Below, piece after piece: positions 52,632 to 62,092 of a DNA stretch of 64,000 nt. Position 1 is the stretch's first letter. Each line of letters opens with the position of its first letter. The notes under the pieces were generated by a model. It was not told the origin of the DNA and ran no database searches. It was given only the letters and a program-made list of their open reading frames with translations. The stretch is taken from contig CAVTOY010000007.1 of the NCBI GenBank assembly GCA_963736445.1, positions 1-64,000 on the forward strand. Reading direction: 5' to 3'. The position numbers and the translations under genes were made by a program. The DNA is from Thiosocius sp963736445 (GTDB taxonomy: Bacteria > Pseudomonadota > Gammaproteobacteria > Chromatiales > Chromatiaceae).

Positions 52632-53076
52632 TCGATGTGTGTTCCTCCCTGGGCCAGCCCTCGAGGCTACCAGAAGATCAGAGGGCCACAAACAGGAGCG
52701 CCCGCACGGAGCGGGCTCGCCAGATCGGGATTTCTCGCGTGTGACCTCAAGTCTGCGGAGGCGGCGTTAATGCTTCAGAGTAGGTGAGAGTGAGCTGGTT
52801 CCGATCACAAGCGGCTCTCAGGAAGCAGAAGTCAGGCTTCGATTGGAAGCGCGAATCACGGGCAGTTCAGAGGATGGCAAATCTTCATCCTGTTCTGCAA
52901 AAAAGACACCGAAGTGTTGGTGACATAAAAAGCGTCCATGATCATCCGTGATCCAAAAAATATTAGCGTCCGTCGAGGGTGTGTAGGACGAAAGAAACTC
53001 GCATCGAACATGGATTGCCGCACCCTCCTGATACGCCTATCATCGCGAACCGTTATCTTAGCCTTTAAGCCGCCAT

Positions 53077-54192
53077 TCATATCTCGACATTTGCTTCAGC
53101 GCGAAAAGGTTGAGGAATTGATTTGGCTGGATCCGATTTCGCATTCTTCAGGAAACCCGTGACGTTTTTCGAAAGCTTTGCTGCCCAGTCAGGCTCACGA
53201 ACATCGTAAATGATTACCCGTAGATGACGGAGATCAAATGGTACATCTTCTACTCGGGCTGCGGTAAACACCACGGGCTTGTTAGCTGCATGAGCAAGGC
53301 CAAGCTCATAGAAAACATTTGCGTTCTTATCTGTCAGGTCCGCCAGTAACACGGGTGATTTTCCTATCTGTTCCCAAATCTGCTCGACAACACTCCCAGT
53401 GGAGAATAGTTCATCTGCCCGTACTGGCTCGAAGCCCGCTTCTTTAATTGCGGGCACATAGATCTCTTTGTAGTAGCGATCAAACCAATCACCGAAGGGC
53501 ATCATGACAAAACAGGTGTCCAGAAACTCTCGAACTCTTGTTTTTGGAGTAGGTTTCTTCGCGGCTTCTGTCTCGGGTACTAAACTTGGCTCAAGCGCTT
53601 CATCTACTAGGGACGTGACCTGATAGGCGTCGTACAAGTTTAGGTATTTTAGATTCTCACCGAACACATCTTTGAAGTTGCGAACTCGCTCACGCGGTAT
53701 ATTGAATTCCCTCACAAGTGTGTTTTCGAAAAACTCATCTTCTGGAATGCGCTTGCCGCCGTAGAAGGATTCAACGCGAGCAAACTCATCGACATTCCTG
53801 AAAGCCGCCACGAGTGCTTTTTGGCGCTGTGCGGACGAACTTGGAGCAACGATGTCTTCTCCAATTTTCTCAAGTCGAACGGTTGCATTCGCGCCAGTAC
53901 CCGATACCAAGCCGTATTGATTGGCGGAACGCAATAAGTCAAGAAAGCGCCAATCGTTGGATTGATTGAATCCCACCGCCTTCACGAGAATTGATGATTT
54001 CATTGGGTTGCCGGCATTTTTCTCTTCGATAGCCTTCGCGATACTAAGCGCTTCCTCCAATGAATTCTTCGGGAAAGTCCATTGCTTCCCTTTGACTGCC
54101 GCTTGAGAATCCTTGGATCGTGTTCTCGTGGCTTTCTTTTTGGTGGTATTTGCTGCACTAACCTTTTTCTTGGGTTGCGTTTTTTTCGCCAT
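53077..54192 (-). CDS. Protein with C-terminal nucleoside-deoxyribosyltransferase/TIR-like domain
   Basis: A 371-residue protein from ATG 54192 (AAGGAA ribosome site). Residues 1-40 are lysine-rich and disordered. Residues 45-190 look like winged-helix or SAM-like helices (LEEALSIAKAIEEKN, WRFLDLLRSANQYGLV). The C-terminal 130 residues begin DTCFVMMPFGDWFDRYY and include SPVLLADLTDKNANVFYELG LAHA, the active-site pattern of the deoxyribosyltransferase/TIR-like superfamily (Asp and Glu near NVFYELG). Such domains act on nucleotides or NAD, often in defence. It lies near DUF2971, hsdM and IS21 remains. Function is inferred. Confidence 0.75.
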   Translation of the reverse strand: MAKKTQPKKKVSAANTTKKKATRTRSKDSQAAVKGKQWTFPKNSLEEALSIAKAIEEKNAGNPMKSSILVKAVGFNQSNDWRFLDLLRSANQYGLVSGTGANATVRLEKIGEDIVAPSSSAQRQKALVAAFRNVDEFARVESFYGGKRIPEDEFFENTLVREFNIPRERVRNFKDVFGENLKYLNLYDAYQVTSLVDEALEPSLVPETEAAKKPTPKTRVREFLDTCFVMMPFGDWFDRYYKEIYVPAIKEAGFEPVRADELFSTGSVVEQIWEQIGKSPVLLADLTDKNANVFYELGLAHAANKPVVFTAARVEDVPFDLRHLRVIIYDVREPDWAAKLSKNVTGFLKNAKSDPAKSIPQPFRAEANVEI

Positions 54193-54333
54193 GATCAATT
54201 CCTTCTCGGGTTTGGGCTATCGAAAGTTAATGCCTAGTTTAGTGATGTCGAATGCGCATTGACCTTGTGCCAAAAAAAGTTGACCTTATATGGGAGACTC
54301 TACAGAGTGTTTGATGTCCACTAGAACGAATTG

Positions 54334-54969
54334 TTAGACCCAGAGCGACTCATTCTCATTTCGTACAACTGCGAATTTCTTGAACGCGGGCCGTGTCTTC
54401 CATACTTCGACCTGAGAAGCCATGTCGCCCAAGGCGGTTGCTAGTTGTTTGCGGGTCAGGGTGCAACGACTTCCGACCATCACTGATTTCAACTTCAGAT
54501 TCTCTGAGAAGTCAAAAAAATATAAACCATTCTCTTCGAGCTCTGGGTCAAGTCCAATAAAAGAGCGGTATTCTTCCTCATAGGCCCAGTGCTCAAACTT
54601 CGTTGTTAGGAATTTTTTCATTGTGTCGAAATCAATTATCGTGGGACTGACAATGCGCTCTTTGAGGTATTGGACTTCTTCTACAAATTCAGCTGGGACA
54701 TCGAAAGCGAGGCAAATCCCTTTATGATGATCTGCATAATGAGACCACTGCACTGGATTCTGCCAGTTTCGGCTAAAGCAAATTATCCCTTTTGATTTTG
54801 ATAGTTCGATCTTGGCTTCTTGCAAAGATTGGCGCAGCCTTTTATTGGATAGATCGGCAGCAAGAAACTCGAATGGATCATTCAGCTCCATTAATCGAGA
54901 TATTTTCAATCTCCTTTCTTTGATGCTTTTTAGCCCAAAGCGTTGATCTCTGAAATGAAACACTCTCAT
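54334..54969 (-). CDS. DUF2971 family protein
   Basis: A 211-residue protein with the DUF2971 signature: MELNDPFEF near residue 30, GIICFSRNWQNPVQWSHYADHHKGICLAFD in the middle and FEHWAYEEEYRS later. The family has an ART-like appearance and is frequent in defence islands and phage-related loci; the activity has not been established. It lies 141 bp upstream of the deoxyribosyltransferase-like gene on the same strand, so the two may be one module. Confidence 0.85.
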   Translation of the reverse strand: MRVFHFRDQRFGLKSIKERRLKISRLMELNDPFEFLAADLSNKRLRQSLQEAKIELSKSKGIICFSRNWQNPVQWSHYADHHKGICLAFDVPAEFVEEVQYLKERIVSPTIIDFDTMKKFLTTKFEHWAYEEEYRSFIGLDPELEENGLYFFDFSENLKLKSVMVGSRCTLTRKQLATALGDMASQVEVWKTRPAFKKFAVVRNENESLWV

Positions 54970-55179
54970 GGGGGCTATGGCTTAGTAGTGAAATAGCCAG
55001 ATTCTTCCTGAACACGGATTTAGCAGAGTTTACCCAACTTCATCCTGGGTGGGATTATGCAGGGATGACGAATTTTCAAGTCCGCGTAAGCCGAGACGCC
55101 GGGGCCGAAGACTCAGCCCCGGGAACCGCCTGAACCGCTTCCTCGGCACCACCCAGGTGCTACGGGCACTTCGCCGAGG

Positions 55180-55430
55180 GGCATGGTGAAAAACTGAAAT
55201 CCTGCAACAGCCCCAGGATCCCAGATTTTCAGGTTCTCAGGTTTTCGCCCCCCGGGGAGAATTTCCGAAAACTCCCGACGCTCCTGTCGCTGCCGACGCC
55301 ACCCGAGGCAAATCATCGAGTTACGCCCGAGGGCAGGCCACAGACAACCGACACCGCCCAGGTTGCCCCGGGGTGCCACACACCGGGCTGTCGATGGCCC
55401 GACTCATAGGGAACCCCGGAGCGTTCCGAA
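55180..55430 (+). repeat. Family A repeat, copy 10
   Basis: GCATGGTGAAAAACTGAAATCC, CAGGTTTTCGCCCCCCGGGG, CCGACGCCACCCGAGGC, GTCGATGGCCCGACTCATAGG; diverged and ending before the terminal third. Confidence 0.75.
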
Positions 55431-55596
55431 AGTGACCTCGAAGAAGAACTTCAGTACCGTGATCGTCGCATTCAGTGCGAATAGCGAAACGCCGTCGTCA
55501 ATAACGTGAGGCTGGAGATCAACCCTTAACAGTCCTGGCTTATTTAGCCCGCGCTCCAGACGAATTGACTGTTAACCGTCAGTTCAAAAACTGCGA

Positions 55597-56058
55597 CTAC
55601 TTTGTTCTCCAGCTGCCATCCGGCTCTCGACATGCAGTGCCGCGCACGGTCTCCTGTCGACCTTCGATCAAAGCGTCTATGGTGTACTCCCGGCAGGGAC
55701 CCGCTGAGGTCGCGAAGGTGCGCGTTGGAGTTACACTGTACCGGTTTCCGGTATCAGGATTCCGCCATGTCGAGGGAACGCCCGTACGCACTGCTTCCAG
55801 TGATTGCGCCGTATTCATCCTGTCGACTTCATCCATTGTCTGGCCAACCGAACCGCCAATCGCGGCACCCACCATCGTACCTGCAATGATCGCGGCGGTT
55901 CTCCAATCGTCATGTTTGCGGCTAACTTGTGAGCCTAGCAGGCCACCCAAGGCACCGCCGATTACCATGCCAGTCTGTTCCTGGCGTCCGTAGTTGGTAC
56001 ACCCGGCCAGGGCAAGTGCAGAACACAGTGACACCGATCGGACTAGATTGCTGTTCAT
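55597..56058 (-). CDS. Glycine-zipper lipoprotein (17-kDa antigen-like)
   Basis: A 153-residue protein from ATG 56058 (MNSNLVRSVS). Lipobox LALAGC, then a glycine-zipper membrane segment (GMVIGGALGGLLGSQ and IIAGTMVGAAIGGSVGQ), then a C-terminal beta domain with a cysteine pair (PCREYTIDALIEGRQETVRGTACREPDGSW; landmarks PCREY and TACREPDG). This is the 17-kDa surface-antigen/SlyB-like layout: an outer-membrane lipoprotein. It lies between two family A repeats near the island's right edge. Confidence 0.85.
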   Translation of the reverse strand: MNSNLVRSVSLCSALALAGCTNYGRQEQTGMVIGGALGGLLGSQVSRKHDDWRTAAIIAGTMVGAAIGGSVGQTMDEVDRMNTAQSLEAVRTGVPSTWRNPDTGNRYSVTPTRTFATSAGPCREYTIDALIEGRQETVRGTACREPDGSWRTK

Positions 56059-56127
56059 GGCGTGCAGTTCCTGCAAGTCAATCCTTATGAGTTCCTAACA
56101 ATTATGGTGGTTAACCAACACCAGTGA

Positions 56128-56364
56128 CAAGCGACGCCCCCCAGGCTGCCCCGGAGGCACCGGGCCATCGATGGCCCCACTCATAGCCACCCCCGAGCGT
56201 CCCGGAGTGGGCCAGAGGCGGCGACTCTGGGGCAGGGGGTGTATCCCGGGGAGGATGAGCGTTGGGATCCGGGAGGAGAGACCCCCACCGAGGGACTATG
56301 GATACCCACCAGGGGACTACAGTCCCTTGGTCACAGCGTCATAAGCTATTGAAAGCTATGGAAG
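56128..56364 (+). repeat. Family A repeat, copy 11, adjoining the tRNA gene
   Basis: CATCGATGGCCCCACTCATAG, GGAGTGGGCCAGAGGCGGCG, ACCAGGGGACTACAGTCCCTTGG, AGCGTCATAAGCTATTG, then the tRNA 3' end. Nearly identical to copy 9. Confidence 0.85.
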
Positions 56365-56440
<76 letters not shown>

Positions 56441-56462
56441 GAAAACAGGGCCGGATGATAAC

Positions 56463-56489
56463 AAAAAGGCCGGTAGTTCCGGCCTTTTT
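56463..56489. terminator. Bidirectional terminator between rpoD and the tRNA gene
   Basis: AAAAAGGCCGG-tagtt-CCGGCCTTTTT, a perfect stem with A- and T-runs on both sides, 26 bp after the rpoD stop codon. Confidence 0.85.
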
Positions 56490-56514
56490 GTCGACTGACG
56501 CTTGGCGTTCCGCG

Positions 56515-58359
56515 TCACTCTCCGTCGAGGAAGCTGCGGAGCTTGTCGGAGCGAGAAGGGTGGCGCAGTTTTCGCAGCGCCTTGGCCTCAATCTGGCGAA
56601 TCCGCTCGCGGGTTACATCAAACTGCTTGCCAACCTCTTCTAGCGTGTGATCCGTGTTCATATCGATGCCAAATCGCATGCGCAGCACCTTTGCTTCACG
56701 CGAGGTAAGGCCGGCTAGCATGTTTTGAGTGGCTTCGGCGAGCCCTTCCATGGTGGCCGAATCGACAGGTGAGATTGCCTGCTGGTCCTCGATGAAGTCA
56801 CCGAGATGTGAATCCTCATCGTCACCTATAGGCGTCTCCATGGAGATCGGCTCCTTGGCGATCTTGAGCACTTTGCGGACTTTGTCTTCCGGCATCTCCA
56901 TGCGTTCGGCCAGTTCCTCTGGCGTGGGTTCGCGTCCCATCTCTTGAATCATCTGCCGCGAGATGCGGTTAAGTTTATTAATCGTCTCGATCATATGAAC
57001 CGGTATGCGAATGGTACGCGCCTGATCGGCGATCGAGCGGGTAATCGCCTGCCGGATCCACCAGGTGGCATAGGTCGAAAATTTGTAGCCGCGGCGGTAC
57101 TCGAATTTGTCTACCGCTTTCATCAGACCGATATTGCCTTCCTGAATCAGATCAAGGAACTGCAGACCCCGGTTGGTGTATTTTTTCGCAATCGAGATCA
57201 CCAGGCGCAGGTTTGCCTCGACCATCTCCTTCTTCGCGCGACGCGCCTTTGCCTCGCCGATCGACATCCGACGGTTGATCTCTTTGACGTCGCTGATGGA
57301 AAGTCGGCAAAGCTCCTCGACCTCGGCCAGCTTGCGCTGCCCGCGCATTATTTCCTCGCTGCGTGCCTCGAGGTTGCCGGCGTAGGGCTTTTTGGCCTTG
57401 ATCTGCTCGGCGACCCAACTGAGGTTGGTTTCGTTCTTCGGGAATGACGCAATGAATTCACGCCGCGGCATGCCGCACTCATTCACGCAGATGTCCAGGA
57501 TCAGTCGTTCCTGTTCGCGGATTCGGTTGACGACACCGCGCAGTGTGTCGGTAAGCACACCGAACAGCTGCGGTATGAGCCGGAACTCAAGGAATGCAGT
57601 GACGGTCTTTTCGCAACATTTTTGCGATTTCGCGCTATTGCCAGACTTATCGAGCTCGCGCCTCCAGGCCTTGAATTGTTTGCGCAGATCATTGACCTTC
57701 TCTGCGACCAGCTCGGGATCCAGTCGGTTGTCATCGGGCTCGTCGCTGGTGCTGTCGTCGTCGTTGCTATCACCGCCGCTATCGTTCGCTTTGCTGGTGA
57801 CATCGGCGACCGTTTTCGCCGGCTTTGGGATCGTATCTCCGATGTCGGGGAGGGCAAAGCCGACGATCACGTCAGTTAGGCGGGAATCTCCCTGATCGAC
57901 AAGGTCAAATTGATGGATCAGCATTTCGACGGTAGCCGGGAAGGCCGCCAGCGCCGCGCTGACCTGATTGAGACCGTCCTCGATTCGACGCGCGATCCGC
58001 AATTCGCCTTCGCGGGTTAGCAGTTCGACGGTTCCCATCTCGCGCATGTACATCCGCACTGGATCGGTGGTGCGGCCGAACTCACTGTCTACGGTAGCCA
58101 GCGCGGCTGCCGCGGCTTCCGCTGCATCGTCATCGGCGGACACGGCATTATCGGACAAGGTCTGGTCGTCGGATTCCGGTGCCGTCTCGTGCACAGAAAT
58201 GCCCATGTCGTTGATCATGCGGACGATGTCTTCTATCTGCTCGGGGTCGACGATTGAATCGGGCAGATGATCGTTTACCTCGGCGTAGGTCAGGAATCCT
58301 TGTTCCTTGCCTTTCGCGATCAGGTCTTTGATGCTGGATTGCTGCTGTTGGCGGTCCAT
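56515..58359 (-). CDS. rpoD: RNA polymerase primary sigma factor (sigma-70)
   Basis: 614 residues from ATG 58359 (MDRQQQQSSIKDLIAKGKEQGFLTY, region 1.1). It has the region 1.2 block DPVRMYMREMGTVELLTREGE, the non-conserved acidic insertion (about 190-225), region 2.3/2.4 FSTYATWWIRQAITRSI, region 3 RIPVHMIETINKL and region 4.2 helix-turn-helix VTRERIRQIEAKALRKLRHP. It directs core RNA polymerase to housekeeping promoters. It is the last gene of the rpsU-yqeY-dnaG-rpoD cluster and complete. Confidence 0.98.
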   Translation of the reverse strand: MDRQQQQSSIKDLIAKGKEQGFLTYAEVNDHLPDSIVDPEQIEDIVRMINDMGISVHETAPESDDQTLSDNAVSADDDAAEAAAAALATVDSEFGRTTDPVRMYMREMGTVELLTREGELRIARRIEDGLNQVSAALAAFPATVEMLIHQFDLVDQGDSRLTDVIVGFALPDIGDTIPKPAKTVADVTSKANDSGGDSNDDDSTSDEPDDNRLDPELVAEKVNDLRKQFKAWRRELDKSGNSAKSQKCCEKTVTAFLEFRLIPQLFGVLTDTLRGVVNRIREQERLILDICVNECGMPRREFIASFPKNETNLSWVAEQIKAKKPYAGNLEARSEEIMRGQRKLAEVEELCRLSISDVKEINRRMSIGEAKARRAKKEMVEANLRLVISIAKKYTNRGLQFLDLIQEGNIGLMKAVDKFEYRRGYKFSTYATWWIRQAITRSIADQARTIRIPVHMIETINKLNRISRQMIQEMGREPTPEELAERMEMPEDKVRKVLKIAKEPISMETPIGDDEDSHLGDFIEDQQAISPVDSATMEGLAEATQNMLAGLTSREAKVLRMRFGIDMNTDHTLEEVGKQFDVTRERIRQIEAKALRKLRHPSRSDKLRSFLDGE

Positions 58360-58485
58360 CTGGATCCTCGATGTTGGGCGCGACAGTCTCGACGCCGGCT
58401 GGAAACAGCGGCGCGAAGGCAAAAAATTCAATCCGGCATGATAGCAGCCTCGCCTGCGTTTTTCCAGGCTGATGGGAGTTGACGA

Positions 58486-60195
58486 TTAGGCAGAGGGGGG
58501 GCGATAAAGTTCCCTAAGTCTTTGTTTTTCCTCTTGTGTCAATGGCGTCTCGCGGCTCTTGGCGAGCAGCGAGTCGCGCTCAACCCGGCGCTGCTCGTCC
58601 CTTAGTGCGCGCAGCGTTCCCAAAAACTGGTCGGGCGCGTCTTGCGGGATACCGAGGTCGAGCACCGTTAAGCGGGCAAGGTGCTGGCGGGTCATGGGGT
58701 CCGCGCAGCGCTCGACCAGCGCCGCGCTGTGGATCGACGGGTTGGCGCGAGCGGTCTCGAGCAACTCCTGAAGCAGGACGATTCCCGGTGAATCCAGCTT
58801 CTCCCAACCACCAGGCAACTCGAGTTGGGCCAGTTCTGGGCGCTGTACGAGCAGGGCGACGGCGCGGCGGATCGGCGGAATACTGCCCTGGGGGCGGCGG
58901 ATCGGCCGCCGTCCGCTCGACGCGCGTGAACTTGGCGGCGCCGAAAGGCCGATGCGTTCCCGCAAGGCCTGCCGCATCATGTCGCGAAATACGCCCTGAG
59001 GTAGTCGTTCCAGCAATGGTCGGGCCAGTTCGCCCAGGCGCGCGCGGCCATCCAGGGTCTGCATGTCGACCTGTGAGGCGAGATTCTCGAACAGGAACTC
59101 AGACAGCGGGAGCGCTTGCCGGATCATGTCGCGGAACGGCTCACCGCCGATGCGACGCACCAGGCTGTCCGGATCATCGCCTTCGGGAAGAAACAAGAAG
59201 CGTGCCTGGCGACCGTTACGCATGAGCGGCAGCGCGGTTTGCAGGGCCTTCCACGCGGCGTCACGCCCCGCGCGATCGCCATCGAAACAGAATATGACCT
59301 CGGGCGCCGCGCGATAGAGTTTTTCCAAATGGTCAGTTGTCGTCGCGGTGCCGAGCGTTGCAACCGCGTTGCAGATACCAAACTGGGCGAGGGCGACCAC
59401 GTCCATGTAGCCCTCCACCACCAGCAGCCGCTCGGGGTTGGCATCTGCCTGTCGCGCTTCGTACAGCCCGTACAGCTCTCGGCCCTTGTGGAAAACGGGG
59501 GTCTCTGGTGAATTCAGGTATTTGGGTTTGCCGTCACCCAGCAGACGCCCGCCGAAACCTACGACGCGGCCGCGGGCGTCCCGGATTGGGAAGACAATGC
59601 GATCACGCAGTCGGTCGTAGCGCTTGCCGTCCTGCTCGGTGATGAGTCCGGCCTCGCGCAAGTGGCGGATCTGAGCCTCGTCATCGCCCAAGGCTTCAAG
59701 CAGGTTGTCCCATCCGGGCGCTGCCCAGCCTAGCCGAAAGCCGGCTGCGACTTCACCACTCACGCCGCGTGCGCGCAGATACTCGACCGCGCGCGCTGAC
59801 TGCCGATGACTGCGCAGCTGATGAGCGAAATACTGGGTCGCCCGTTCGAGGATCTCGTATAGAGGGCGATGATCCGGGCCTTGCGCAAAACCTGCCTCGT
59901 GCGGCACATCCAGACCCAGCGAGGAGGCCAGTTCATCAACTGCCTCCGGGAAGCTCAGGCGGTCGTACTCCATCAAGAAACTGATCGCGCTGCCGTGCGC
60001 GCCACAGCCGAAGCAGTGATAGAACTGCTTTGTCGGACTGACAGTAAAAGAGGGCGTCTTCTCGTTATGAAAGGGACAACAAGACTGATACTCGCGGCCG
60101 GCCTTTTTTAGGGGGATACGGCGGCCGATGACGTCTACGATATCAGCCCGGGTGAGCAGTTCGTCGATGAAGTGCTGGGGAATGGCACCGGGCAT
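58486..60195 (-). CDS. dnaG: DNA primase
   Basis: 569 residues. The N-terminal zinc-binding domain has ligands C40, H43, C61 and C64 (CCPFHNEKTPSF; YHCFGCGAHG). The RNA polymerase domain contains the TOPRIM motifs VVEGYMDVVAL and FDGDRAGRDAA. The C-terminal helical domain binds DnaB. It makes primers for replication. Standard position between yqeY and rpoD. Start ATG 60195; no strong ribosome site. Confidence 0.98.
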   Translation of the reverse strand: MPGAIPQHFIDELLTRADIVDVIGRRIPLKKAGREYQSCCPFHNEKTPSFTVSPTKQFYHCFGCGAHGSAISFLMEYDRLSFPEAVDELASSLGLDVPHEAGFAQGPDHRPLYEILERATQYFAHQLRSHRQSARAVEYLRARGVSGEVAAGFRLGWAAPGWDNLLEALGDDEAQIRHLREAGLITEQDGKRYDRLRDRIVFPIRDARGRVVGFGGRLLGDGKPKYLNSPETPVFHKGRELYGLYEARQADANPERLLVVEGYMDVVALAQFGICNAVATLGTATTTDHLEKLYRAAPEVIFCFDGDRAGRDAAWKALQTALPLMRNGRQARFLFLPEGDDPDSLVRRIGGEPFRDMIRQALPLSEFLFENLASQVDMQTLDGRARLGELARPLLERLPQGVFRDMMRQALRERIGLSAPPSSRASSGRRPIRRPQGSIPPIRRAVALLVQRPELAQLELPGGWEKLDSPGIVLLQELLETARANPSIHSAALVERCADPMTRQHLARLTVLDLGIPQDAPDQFLGTLRALRDEQRRVERDSLLAKSRETPLTQEEKQRLRELYRPPSA

Positions 60196-60229
60196 GGTGC
60201 AAGCCTAGCATGCGCCTGCAGAGGTCGGA

Positions 60230-60670
60230 TCAGCCCAGCTTCTGCTTGACCAGGCCGCTCACCATGCCGACATCGGCGCGGCCCTGTACCTTTGGTTTGA
60301 CGACGCCCATAACCTTGCCCATGTCGCGCATCGATTCGGCTGCCGTCTCGGCGATCGCTGCATCGATGATCGCGACGATCTCAGGCTCTGAAAGCGCTGC
60401 TGGCAGGAATTCCTGGATGACCTCGATTTCGGCGGCCTCTTGTGCAACCAGGTCGTCCCGTCCGGCCTCTGAATACTGCTGGATCGAGTCTCGGCGCTGC
60501 TTGACCATCTTGTCCAGCACGGCCAGGACCTGGCTGTCATCAAGCTCGATGCGCTCGTCTACCTCGCGTTGCTTGACGGCCGCGAGGATTAGCCTAATAA
60601 CGCCTAGACGCGCCTTCTTGCCGCCCTTCATGGCGACCTTCATCTCGTCTGTCAGCTGTTGCTTCAACAC
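60230..60670 (-). CDS. GatB/YqeY domain protein
   Basis: 146 residues from GTG 60670 (VLKQQLTDEMKVAMKGGKKARLGVIRLI), chosen because it gives the family's usual length of about 148 and lies 11 bp after the rpsU stop. LILAAVKQREVDERIELDD and MGKVMGVVKPKVQGRADVGMVSGLVK are the conserved blocks. The domain is the tRNA-binding tail found in the GatB amidotransferase subunit; the free-standing protein's role is unclear. Part of the rpsU-dnaG-rpoD operon. Confidence 0.93.
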   Translation of the reverse strand: MLKQQLTDEMKVAMKGGKKARLGVIRLILAAVKQREVDERIELDDSQVLAVLDKMVKQRRDSIQQYSEAGRDDLVAQEAAEIEVIQEFLPAALSEPEIVAIIDAAIAETAAESMRDMGKVMGVVKPKVQGRADVGMVSGLVKQKLG

Positions 60671-60681
60671 CGGCGGGGTGA

Positions 60682-60897
60682 TCAGTAGAGGCGTTCGAAT
60701 CGGCGGCTGTCGCGGCTGGCCTTCTTCTGCCAACGTTTGACGGCGGCGGCGGCCTTGCGCTTACGCTCCCAGGTTGGCTTCTCGTAGAATTCGCGGCGGC
60801 GAACTTCGGCCAGGACTCCGGCCTTCTCGCAAGAGCGCTTGAAACGGCGCATGGCGACTTCGAAGGGTTCGTTTTCTTTGACTCGTACGTGCGGCAT
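60682..60897 (-). CDS. rpsU: 30S ribosomal protein S21
   Basis: 71 residues, MPHVRVKENEPFEVAMRRFKRSCEKAG, the full canonical S21 sequence with its basic C-terminus. It aids mRNA base-pairing during initiation. First gene of the macromolecular-synthesis operon and divergent from tsaD. The 146-bp gap to tsaD should hold both promoters. Confidence 0.98.
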   Translation of the reverse strand: MPHVRVKENEPFEVAMRRFKRSCEKAGVLAEVRRREFYEKPTWERKRKAAAAVKRWQKKASRDSRRFERLY

Positions 60898-61043
60898 TGC
60901 TTCCTCTAAATGATCAATCAGTTAACATGACGTACGACACCGTCATGACGATCCCTGGGGCGAGAGGCTTCAGGGGCGCGAAATGGTAATCCCTCGCTCC
61001 ACGAAATGCAAAATTTTCAATGACATGACGGCGATTGGGTAGC

Positions 61044-62078
61044 ATGCGGGTACTGGGGATCGAGACATCCTGCGACGAGACCGGGGTCGCGGTGTATGAC
61101 GGTAGGCAGGGACTACTTGGTCACGCGGTCTATAGCCAGATCCCGTTACACAGGGGGTTTGGTGGTGTTGTGCCGGAGCTGGCCTCCCGCGATCACGTTC
61201 GCAAGTTGGCACCTATGGTTGACGCGCTGCTGAGCGAGGTGCAGTCCACCGCCAAAGACATCGACGCGGTTGCGTACACCGCCGGCCCTGGCCTCGCCGG
61301 CGCGCTGTTGGTCGGTGCGGGGTTTGCTCGCAGTCTGGCCTGGGCATGGGATGTGCCGGCGCTGGGCATACACCATATGGAAGGCCACCTGCTCGCTCCG
61401 ATGCTCGAGGATCCGGCGCCGACGTTTCCATTCGTTGCGTTGCTGGTCTCCGGCGGGCACACTCAGCTGGTGCACGTCGCTGACGTCGGCGCATACGAAT
61501 TGCTAGGCGAATCGGTCGACGATGCAGCGGGCGAGGCGTTTGACAAGACGGCCAAGTTGCTCGGCCTAGGCTATCCGGGAGGCCCCGCGTTGGCTGCGCT
61601 GAGCCGGCGCGGTGATCCCGCGCGCTTCCGGTTTCCACGCCCGATGACCGACCGTCCCGGGCTCGATTTCAGTTTCTCCGGTCTCAAGACCTTCGCCTTG
61701 ACCACACTGCAGCAACAAGCGGAGCAGACGCCGCCGTCGCAGCGTGAAAAGCTGCACGCCGATATTGCAAGGGCCTTCGAGGACGCCGTCGTGGACACCC
61801 TGGCGATAAAGTGTCGGCGTGCTATCGAGCAGACAGGGAGCAGGACGTTGGTCATGTCGGGTGGCGTCAGCGCCAATGAGACCTTGCGTGCTCGCGTGGA
61901 CGAATTGATGCAGGAACTCGGCGGACGTGCCTATTACCCGCGCGCTGAACTATGCACCGATAATGGTGCCATGATCGCTTATGCGGGCTGGCAACGGCTG
62001 CGTGTCGGTCAGCACGACGATCTCCGCTTCGACATCCAGCCGCGCTGGTCACTGCGGGAATTGGGCGCTAGCGGTTAG
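61044..62078 (+). CDS. tsaD: tRNA N6-threonylcarbamoyladenosine transferase
   Basis: 344 residues from ATG 61044 (MRVLGIETSCDETGVAVYDG). Kae1/TsaD metal ligands H111 and H115 in HHMEGH, nucleotide-binding YTAGPGLAGALLVG and VSGGHTQLV, and the late SGGVSANETLR and CTDNGAMIAYAG. It works with TsaB/TsaC/TsaE to form t6A37 in ANN-decoding tRNAs, including the neighbouring tRNA-Ile2. Complete. Confidence 0.98.
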   Translation: MRVLGIETSCDETGVAVYDGRQGLLGHAVYSQIPLHRGFGGVVPELASRDHVRKLAPMVDALLSEVQSTAKDIDAVAYTAGPGLAGALLVGAGFARSLAWAWDVPALGIHHMEGHLLAPMLEDPAPTFPFVALLVSGGHTQLVHVADVGAYELLGESVDDAAGEAFDKTAKLLGLGYPGGPALAALSRRGDPARFRFPRPMTDRPGLDFSFSGLKTFALTTLQQQAEQTPPSQREKLHADIARAFEDAVVDTLAIKCRRAIEQTGSRTLVMSGGVSANETLRARVDELMQELGGRAYYPRAELCTDNGAMIAYAGWQRLRVGQHDDLRFDIQPRWSLRELGASG

Positions 62079-62092
62079 CCCACCACCGCAGC

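Noticed and set aside
58536..59225. A 229-codon plus-strand ORF inside dnaG
   Set aside because: Antisense shadow of the primase gene, composition dominated by Arg/Gly/Ala, with no homology signal.
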